The position numbers and the translations under genes are program-made. From assembly GCA_050945315.1 (NCBI GenBank), contig JBMNSS010000093.1, forward strand, positions 1 through 10,841: a stretch of DNA of 10,841 nt, in the 5' to 3' direction. The stretch comes from DTU080 sp050945315. GTDB taxonomy: Bacteria; Bacillota; Limnochordia; DTU080. Each line of letters opens with the position of its first letter. The stretch's first letter is position 1. The notes beneath the pieces are model-generated. The model saw only the letters and a program-made list of their open reading frames with translations. It was not told the DNA's origin and did not search any database. Shown one piece after another: positions 1 through 5,349 of the stretch.

Positions 1-127
1 GTCGGGATTTTGCACCGTTACCAAGCGTAACGTCAAGGTTCTTCAGGAGCCGTATACGGACCCGTACGTACGGTTCTGTGAGAGGGCCGACGCTGCGCCA
101 GATCAGCGCAGCGTCACCCTACTCGAT
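1..127 (+). mobile_element. Group II intron, 3' end (domains V-VI), partial
   Basis: The left edge holds the 3' end of a group II self-splicing intron; the body and any reverse transcriptase/maturase gene lie outside the window. Domain V is at 47-76: an 8-bp lower stem (47-54 with 69-76, including one G-U pair) starting with the AGC of the catalytic triad, a 2-nt CG bulge (67-68), a 4-bp upper stem (55-58 with 63-66) and a GACC loop. Domain VI follows. It has a perfect 10-bp stem (89-98 with 106-115) with a 7-nt loop, closed by 80-86 pairing with 117-124, which leaves A121 bulged. A121 is seven nucleotides from the presumed 3' end after ACTCGAT (127), as expected of a branch point. The stretch CGTACGGTTCTGTGAGAGG is characteristic of bacterial introns. 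Domain V is 30 nt rather than the usual 34, so activity is uncertain. Confidence 0.82.
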
Positions 128-399
128 ATGGACAAGATGCGTGGATGGGAGAGTCAGAAAGCCCTACGTCTGTGGCGCAATTGGCTGGCCCGTTTGTGAA
201 CCCGGCGCTTCCCGATGAGTGGTTCGATCAGATGGGACCAGCCGATCTGACCGGATACGGTGTTGGGGTACTCCGGTACCTTATCGACCCTGACGGAGAC
301 CGGTGTTTCTCAGGAGCCGTATCTCAGCTCAATCGAGATCGTTTCTTTGCAGTTCAATCGCCGGTCACCGGTATGGTGAAGCCCAGCATAGGCCGGTAG
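128..399 (+). CDS. Orphan short reading frame after the intron (uncertain, possibly a 3' exon remnant)
   Basis: This frame is open from inside the intron's domain VI and has an ATG at 145 that would give 84 residues. No clear ribosome binding site precedes that ATG. The protein has no motif I recognise; a stretch near its middle (PDEWFDQM, then LNRDRFFAVQ) looks more protein-like than random. It overlaps the 3' end of the esterase gene tail to tail by 46 bp. If the intron inserted into a gene, this could be the downstream exon, with the upstream exon outside the window. It could equally be a chance frame in GC-rich DNA. No function is proposed. Confidence 0.2.
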
Positions 400-1751
400 C
401 TGTCGATATCGCTGGGGATGATCGGCGGAGGATTGCAGCCCGGGAGGCCCGTGACGGTAGCATCGCCCTGCAGTGGCCGGCCCAACTTCAGCCGGAAGCG
501 GTCAGGTCCGGGCAGTTCCCAAGCCACCACCGGCACGTCCCCCTGTGCGTCGCGCACGGCGAAAGGCAACTGAACGGCGTAGGTATTCTCATAGTTCAAA
601 CGAATGCCGACGTTGGCGAAGGTCAGCTCGAGCAGATCCGGGGCTAAGGTCACAGCCCGCCGGCAATCCGGGAAGCGCCAGTTGATGTCGCGGCCGTACA
701 CGGCCCCCAAGGCCACTTGCGCCATTCGCTCTCCCAGCAGTACGTTGCCTAAAGAATTATTGTGAATCCCATCAGATAATCCGAGGTCGGCTGCCGGCAC
801 CACATATGCCCCGGGGATCTGCTCCGGAAGGCGGCGCTGGATTTCCCGGATCATCTCCCAACCGGTGTGGTTGTCGGCAGCGGCCTGACCCACCCAGCGG
901 TTGAGCTGCACGGTGAGAATCGGCAGTTGCGGATCGCCCAGGCAGGAGCGCACATCGGTGACAAAACGGGCAAAGCGCTCCGCGTAAAGACGCGCCGCCT
1001 GCGGGCGCGCATCCGACTCGCCTTGATACCAGACAATACCTTTGACCTTGCCGCCGGCAGCCTCGACATAGCGGAGCATGTTGGTAAACAGGTGCCCCTG
1101 TTCGGCGCGGTCCCAGGCGGCCATTGGCGAGCCGCCCAGGCTGGAGGGAATCAGGCCGATGGGGTATCCCAGGGAGTGCTTGAGGCGGCGAGCAAACGCC
1201 AGCCACGGACTGTGAGAGGCGTTGGAGCGCCCCCGGTTGGCCGGAAAACGGGTGGCGGTGGAGTCTCCCAGCGGGTGGGTGGCCAATGTCCAGCATCCCC
1301 GGGCGTGGAACATGTGAATGCCCAGTTCGGGCCCGTCCGTAATCGGTGTCTTGCCATAGCCGGCGGCATTGCTCTGACCGGCGATGAGCCAGATGTCGCC
1401 CACCCCCAGATGATGCACCATATCGCCGCGCATGCTCCATTCGACCGCACAGCCGTCCAGCCGGAGTGCCGTCTCGATCCGATAAATGCCTCCTGCCGGG
1501 ACGGGGCCCAGTTCAGCCGTCCAGGTACCGTCCGGGCGGGTTACAGCCGGGCGCCACTGCAAGGTTTGTGTGACCGGTTCCTGAGTACACTCGTCAATCA
1601 GGCGGATAAGCACCTTCGCCTCCCGGTAGTCTTGGGCGGCTCGCCATCTTCCGGTCAGGGTCAGAGTCGCAGTGCCGTCGGCACGCTGTTGCACGATTTG
1701 CCAATCTGCGGCGCCGCTGCTTATCAGGGCGCCGGTCTCGTGGGTCGCCAT
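354..1751 (-). CDS. Sialate O-acetylesterase-like SGNH carbohydrate esterase
   Basis: This 465-residue protein is predicted to hydrolyse O-acyl (probably acetyl) esters on sugars. Residues about 1-115 look like an N-terminal beta-rich domain. The SASA/SGNH-hydrolase domain covers about 117-345 and a C-terminal beta-rich region ends the protein. The catalytic blocks are visible: GQSN at 125-128 with Ser127 as likely nucleophile, SLGGSP near 204-209 (oxyanion-hole Gly), WYQGESD at 241-247, and DGIH with Asp327 and His330 as the likely rest of the triad. No signal peptide is seen, so a cytoplasmic location is likely. The ATG at 1751 is supported by a strong GGAGGTGA (1768-1761) nine nucleotides upstream. 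It lies 217 bp after the URO-D gene on the same strand and is the last gene of the minus-strand series. The natural substrate is unknown; sialate is only the family name. Confidence 0.88.
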   Translation of the reverse strand: MATHETGALISSGAADWQIVQQRADGTATLTLTGRWRAAQDYREAKVLIRLIDECTQEPVTQTLQWRPAVTRPDGTWTAELGPVPAGGIYRIETALRLDGCAVEWSMRGDMVHHLGVGDIWLIAGQSNAAGYGKTPITDGPELGIHMFHARGCWTLATHPLGDSTATRFPANRGRSNASHSPWLAFARRLKHSLGYPIGLIPSSLGGSPMAAWDRAEQGHLFTNMLRYVEAAGGKVKGIVWYQGESDARPQAARLYAERFARFVTDVRSCLGDPQLPILTVQLNRWVGQAAADNHTGWEMIREIQRRLPEQIPGAYVVPAADLGLSDGIHNNSLGNVLLGERMAQVALGAVYGRDINWRFPDCRRAVTLAPDLLELTFANVGIRLNYENTYAVQLPFAVRDAQGDVPVVAWELPGPDRFRLKLGRPLQGDATVTGLPGCNPPPIIPSDIDSYRPMLGFTIPVTGD

Positions 1752-1770
1752 CCGGGGAGGTCACCTCCGG
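1752..1770 (-). promoter_or_regulatory. Shine-Dalgarno inside a small GC hairpin before the esterase gene
   Basis: On the minus strand the Shine-Dalgarno GGAGGTGA (1768-1761) is followed at once by its own complement. GGAGG (1768-1764), loop TGA, then CCTCC (1760-1756) can form a 5-bp all-G/C-rich hairpin with a 3-nt loop, optionally extended by CC/GG at 1769-1770 and 1752-1753. It ends directly before the ATG. The ribosome binding site is clear; whether the hairpin lowers or tunes translation is inference. Confidence 0.5.
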
Positions 1771-1968
1771 TTTGTCTTGAGTTCGCGCCAGCGGGGTTGT
1801 GTGGACTCCCGCAACACTGGCTCTGTGGCCGGCGTGATCAGCAGAGCGCTCTCAGACGTTCCGGAGCGCCTGAGCCCACGCGGGGCAGCCGGTTCGCCGA
1901 TGCGCTTTTGTCGATGCCGACGGTGGAGAGCGGTGGAACGACATGGCCGGCGGGTGGGCTGCAAGTGC

Positions 1969-3024
1969 TCAACATTCACGGCAAGCATTTACGAATGCCT
2001 CGACATTGGCAATAGGTACGTCGGGTTCCAGCACGTGGGTGGGTGAAATGATCAACCCTCCGTGCCGTCCGTATTTTTCCGCCACTTCCCGCACCCGGGC
2101 ACGCACATCAGCGGGGTTGCCGAAAGGCATTGTGGACTGGGTGCCGATAGTGCCGTCAAACACCACTCGATCGCCGTATAGGCGGTAAACGGCGTCCACA
2201 TCGAGGCATTCCGGCTGGAGCGGGTTAAGGATGTCGACGCCGGCCTCGATCAGCTCCGGGATGATGCTGATGATGTTGCCGTCGCTGTGATACCAGATGT
2301 GAATGCGCGGGTTGATGCGGCGCGCCGCCTCCCAGACCCGTTGCCAGCGAGAGTGTATGAACTTGCGCCATATCTTTGGGGCGAACATCAGGTTGTTTTG
2401 GTTGGCCACATCGTCGCCGCAGTGCAGATAGTCGGCGCCGGCCCGGGCATACGCCTCGGCCTTGATGATGTTTTGGCAGCAAATGCGTTCCAGCAGGCAC
2501 TCGGCCCAGGCGGGGCGCTCAAGCAAGTCCACCAGAAACTGTTCGTAACCACGGATTTGCCAGGCCCGCTCGTAGATATGCCCGACGCTGCCCATTACCA
2601 CCCGACCGGCTGCGTGTGCCCGGCTTGCGGTGTCGGCCATGTGGCTGTAATCGAAGCGGGAGAGGTCGTCGAGAGGGTACTGCTCGATTTCCGACAGTGA
2701 CGTCGCCTCGCTGAGAGGGGAGACATAGCCCCAAAAGTGGTAGAAACCGCTTGGCACCATGGCGACGCCGTCGCTGTTGACCGTGGTGCCAGTCGGTAAA
2801 GGACGACTTGCCCAATAGGCCGAATAGTCCGGCGGCGGGACATCAGGCGGGCGCCTCGGCGCCAGAACGACCGGTCGGAAGAAGCCGAAATACTGCTCCA
2901 CATCGTCGCGACCGGTGTGCACGACGAGGCGTCGGCGCAGGTCTTGCGAAAAACTGGCATAGTAAAGCAGGCGTGCCGGGCGCTGGTGCGCCATAGTGGC
3001 GGTGAAGGTGGCCAGATCCGTCAT
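1969..3024 (-). CDS. URO-D superfamily protein (uroporphyrinogen decarboxylase-like), unknown substrate
   Basis: This 351-residue protein belongs to the uroporphyrinogen decarboxylase/cobalamin methyltransferase TIM-barrel superfamily. Family-typical segments are the H-C-G-D-D at 201-205, W-Y-H-S-D-G at 244-249, AGVDILNPLQPE at 261-272, FDGTIGTQ at 289-296 and the C-terminal P-T-H-V (328-331) followed by DVPIANVEAF. It lacks the Arg-containing N-terminal motif of haem-pathway UroD. It also lacks the H-x-C and later Cys that bind zinc in MtaA/MtbA-type methyltransferases, having H-S-D and His330 in those regions. Its real reaction is therefore unknown; haem synthesis is unlikely in this setting. 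The start at 3024 is chosen because AGGAGGG (3037-3031) lies six nucleotides upstream; a longer frame from 3078 has no such site. It sits among sugar-catabolism genes, with an 802-bp gap from the isomerase gene, so it may have its own promoter. Confidence 0.85.
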   Translation of the reverse strand: MTDLATFTATMAHQRPARLLYYASFSQDLRRRLVVHTGRDDVEQYFGFFRPVVLAPRRPPDVPPPDYSAYWASRPLPTGTTVNSDGVAMVPSGFYHFWGYVSPLSEATSLSEIEQYPLDDLSRFDYSHMADTASRAHAAGRVVMGSVGHIYERAWQIRGYEQFLVDLLERPAWAECLLERICCQNIIKAEAYARAGADYLHCGDDVANQNNLMFAPKIWRKFIHSRWQRVWEAARRINPRIHIWYHSDGNIISIIPELIEAGVDILNPLQPECLDVDAVYRLYGDRVVFDGTIGTQSTMPFGNPADVRARVREVAEKYGRHGGLIISPTHVLEPDVPIANVEAFVNACREC

Positions 3025-3030
3025 TCCGTT

Positions 3031-3037
3031 CCCTCCT
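3031..3037 (-). promoter_or_regulatory. Ribosome binding site fixing the URO-D gene start
   Basis: AGGAGGG on the minus strand lies six nucleotides before the ATG at 3024. It favours that start over an in-frame ATG at 3078, which would add 18 residues unlike the family N-terminus. Confidence 0.8.
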
Positions 3038-3079
3038 GAGCGAGCATACCGGCGGCTGCCGAGCGTCACTACCGCCATT

Positions 3080-3098
3080 TTTGACGCCGGCAGTCAAA
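3080..3098. promoter_or_regulatory. Inverted repeat upstream of the URO-D gene (candidate operator)
   Basis: TTTGAC and GTCAAA form a perfect 6-bp inverted repeat with a 7-nt spacer, about 56-74 bp upstream of the URO-D start. A minus-strand TTGACT inside it could serve as a -35 element, but no good -10 follows at 17 bp. It could bind a regulator; six-base repeats also arise by chance. Confidence 0.25.
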
Positions 3099-3183
3099 TT
3101 CCTTGCTGTTGAGAAGGCAAAGGTAAAAATGACGGGATGGCAGATTCGTTTGGCGTATCGACAGATAAGAGGGAGGGCGGTGA

Positions 3184-3783
3184 TACTCGATAGCCGCAGA
3201 ATCAATGTATAGGCCGATGGTCTGTACGAAGAAGAGGTCGACTTACCTCGTGGAACCGGTCACGGCTGAAGGCTACGGCCGGCTGGGTATGAACCAGCTT
3301 CCGGACGATGGGCTGCGGCCGTACCCTGCCTTTACCATCAACCGCTACGGAAGCGGCGCAGTCGCCTATCTCCCGTTTGACATCTCTCGTTTCTTCCGGC
3401 ATAACCGCCATCCGTTAGTACGTGATTATCTCGCCGAAGTGATGCAGCGCTTGGCTGATCCCATGTCGATCCGCGTAGAGGCGCCGACCTGCATCGACGT
3501 CGTCTTGCCCAGAAAGGGGCAGGCGATCATCATTCACCTCATCAATCGCGCCTCGGGGATTCCCAATACGCCGGACAATGGGGCGATCGACGAGATACCC
3601 CCGATGGGGCCGGTGCGGACCAGCGTGGATTTGCCGGCTCCGCCGCAGAAGGTGTATGCGGGTTTTGAGTCCGGTGAGCTTAAGAGCAACTACGCGGCCG
3701 GTTGCCTGAGAATCGAACTCGTAACAGTGCACATCCACACCGCCGTGGTGGAAAGCAGGTCGACAGGCCAGGCTCCCGGGTGA
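3184..3783 (+). pseudogene. C-terminal remnant of a large glycoside hydrolase (beta-galactosidase-like C-terminal domains)
   Basis: The frame is open from 3184, with its first ATG at 3205 giving 192 residues. It matches in style the C-terminal end of intracellular glycoside hydrolases of about 650-750 residues that carry beta-galactosidase-trimerisation-like and small beta-sandwich domains. Visible segments are YPAFTINRYGSGAVAYLPFD at about 40-59, VEAPTCIDVVLPRKG at 91-105, IIHLINRASG at 109-118, an IDEIPPMGPV strand, and a closing VHIHTAVVE near 175-183. The catalytic barrel is missing, there is no ribosome binding site before 3205, and a stop precedes 3184, so I read it as 5'-truncated debris. 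It lies on the plus strand between two minus-strand genes and ends 43 bp from the convergent isomerase stop. The alternative is a small expressed protein made from the relic. The family is assigned by pattern memory only. Confidence 0.65.
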
Positions 3784-3826
3784 CAGTCTCGCACAGTGGG
3801 CCGGCCAAGAACTCACCTCCGCCTGT

Positions 3827-5302
3827 TTACTCCACGACCGCCATTTCGACGTTGAGAAGGTGCGCTACCTTACGCAGGAGAGGGATCTCGTGCCCTACCC
3901 CGAGAGCGAAGTGGTGAGTGGGACCGGCCAACGACCATTTCTCGACAAACTCGGCCACCGGCATGTTGAACCGTACTCGGGTGTTAGTGTTGCCGCTGCG
4001 CGGGGTGGGACCGGACACCGACTCGCCGGTGGCGGCCACGAACTTGAAGCGCCCGTCATAGGTTTGGGTCAATCCCAGCATGGTGACGGGCCCCGGACGG
4101 ATTTTGAACTCCACGGAAAGTCCTTTGCCGCGCTTGCCATGGTAGAGCGACAGATCACGGACGACCGGATGCTCAGCGGCGATGCGGATGTGAGCCGGCC
4201 CGTCGTGGCCGATGAGAGCGATGTTATCAGTGAAATCGAGTGGGTGGAATTCGGCGAAGGAACCGCCCATATCGAGGCGGTCCATGATCAACATGGCCAC
4301 ACAGGTCTTCAGATCGGCCTCGCCGGCCATGGGTATGCCGCGGCCCGTGAGAATCGAGTTGCCGAGGATGAGGCCGGCCGCCATCCGCTCGTACAGGTTG
4401 CCGCCCATTCCCCGGTAGTAGTAAGCCATGCAGGTGAGCCGGTGGGACGTTACCAGCTTCTCCATGGCCAGCGCCATCCGTGCCGCCCAATCGACGTCTT
4501 CAGGCTTTACCGGCCCGGTCAGTGGATCGTGGGCAGGCTCGGCAAAGATGAAGATGCGCCGGAAATCCTCCTTCATGGCTGCCGCTTCTCCATCGGTAAC
4601 CTGCTCGAGACAGGCCTGCAGATCGCACATCTCCAGCATCTCAACATGAGCACCGAAGAAAGCGTCGAACATGGTGGGATCGGAGTTCATATCCAGCATT
4701 CCTTCATAGGTATGGCCGAGGAAGCCTATGCGGGAGTTGCGCACGGTCCGGAACACGGCGGCCGCCCGGCACCATTCGGAGAGCTCTTTGTCGGCGCGGG
4801 CGTCATCGTACAGCTGTCCCACCAAGACTCCTACCGGTTGCAGGCCGGCTCTGGACAGGGCGCCACAGATTTCCGGCAGGCTGGTCACATTGTCGTGGTA
4901 CAGCTGGTCGAAAGTGGTGGCCGTACGGCAATCCATGCCGGGGGAAGGCTGTAGGCCGGCCAGCAAGATGCCTGCGCCGGCTCGCTGCGCTACCGGCAGG
5001 ACCAGGGAAGAGGTTGCGTAGGTGGCCAGATAGCAGACGACGAGATCCACACCCCGGCTGCGGAACATTTCGCCGGCGGCAACTGCAGCCCGGGAAGAGT
5101 CTATCAGGCCCCCATCCACGACCTCGGCGCCGAAGTCGCTCAGGCGTTCGGCCAGGACGGACGTATTAGCCACCAGCCGTCCCCGCAAACCGGGAAACTG
5201 CGGCCAGTAGGCCTGCAAGCCTACGCTGAACAGGCCGATGCGCGCGGGCAAGCGCGGCACCCGGGCAATGAGATCGTCGAGGTTGCGTCGCTTGTTGACC
5301 AT
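3827..5302 (-). CDS. L-fucose/L-arabinose isomerase-like protein
   Basis: This 491-residue protein resembles the arabinose/fucose isomerase superfamily, which interconverts aldoses and ketoses using a divalent metal. The N-terminal half (about 20-190) has the alternating strand/helix pattern of the family. The C-terminal half carries the AraA-type ligand set in the right order: Glu328 in GEADLKT, Glu351 in FAEFHP, His366 in IGHDGPAH and a His pair at 463-464 in THHFALG. The spacings are close to those of E. coli AraA, where E306, E333, H350 and H450 play this role. The protein ends as AraA homologues do, with an R-x-(V/F)-A-x-x-x-x-(V/I)-E segment. The start at 5302 is chosen for GGAGGAGG (5316-5309) six nucleotides upstream; a longer frame from 5356 would overlap the previous gene. 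It follows the 805-residue gene by 47 bp, so the two are probably cotranscribed. The sugar (fucose, arabinose, rhamnose or other) cannot be told from sequence. Confidence 0.86.
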   Translation of the reverse strand: MVNKRRNLDDLIARVPRLPARIGLFSVGLQAYWPQFPGLRGRLVANTSVLAERLSDFGAEVVDGGLIDSSRAAVAAGEMFRSRGVDLVVCYLATYATSSLVLPVAQRAGAGILLAGLQPSPGMDCRTATTFDQLYHDNVTSLPEICGALSRAGLQPVGVLVGQLYDDARADKELSEWCRAAAVFRTVRNSRIGFLGHTYEGMLDMNSDPTMFDAFFGAHVEMLEMCDLQACLEQVTDGEAAAMKEDFRRIFIFAEPAHDPLTGPVKPEDVDWAARMALAMEKLVTSHRLTCMAYYYRGMGGNLYERMAAGLILGNSILTGRGIPMAGEADLKTCVAMLIMDRLDMGGSFAEFHPLDFTDNIALIGHDGPAHIRIAAEHPVVRDLSLYHGKRGKGLSVEFKIRPGPVTMLGLTQTYDGRFKFVAATGESVSGPTPRSGNTNTRVRFNMPVAEFVEKWSLAGPTHHFALGVGHEIPLLRKVAHLLNVEMAVVE

Positions 5303-5308
5303 ATGAAT

Positions 5309-5316
5309 CCTCCTCC
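5309..5316 (-). promoter_or_regulatory. Ribosome binding site fixing the isomerase-like gene start
   Basis: GGAGGAGG on the minus strand is spaced six nucleotides from the ATG at 5302 and supports it over the overlapping in-frame start at 5356. Confidence 0.8.
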
Positions 5317-5349
5317 ACGTCGGCATGAGCGTGTCGCTGAGCCTTCTTG

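Noticed and set aside
2..199. A frame open from the left edge across the intron end (66 codons)
   Set aside because: It runs through domain V and VI structure, which explains the sequence better; the translation resembles no protein I know.
267..280. A perfect 5-bp hairpin GGTAC-TCCG-GTACC after the esterase gene
   Set aside because: It has no T-run on either side, so it is not supported as an intrinsic terminator.
1761..1988. A 75-residue minus-strand frame in the gap before the esterase gene
   Set aside because: It is Arg-rich, starts inside the URO-D gene without a ribosome binding site and overlaps the esterase ribosome binding site region. I see no gene in this 217-bp gap.
867..2015. 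A 382-residue plus-strand open frame
   Set aside because: It is a shadow opposite the esterase gene, which has its catalytic motifs and a strong ribosome binding site. The shadow also runs through intergenic DNA without family features.
3860..4954. A 364-residue plus-strand open frame
   Set aside because: It is antisense to the isomerase-like gene, whose metal-ligand motifs are intact. The antisense frame is His/Gly-rich in the way typical of GC-rich shadows.
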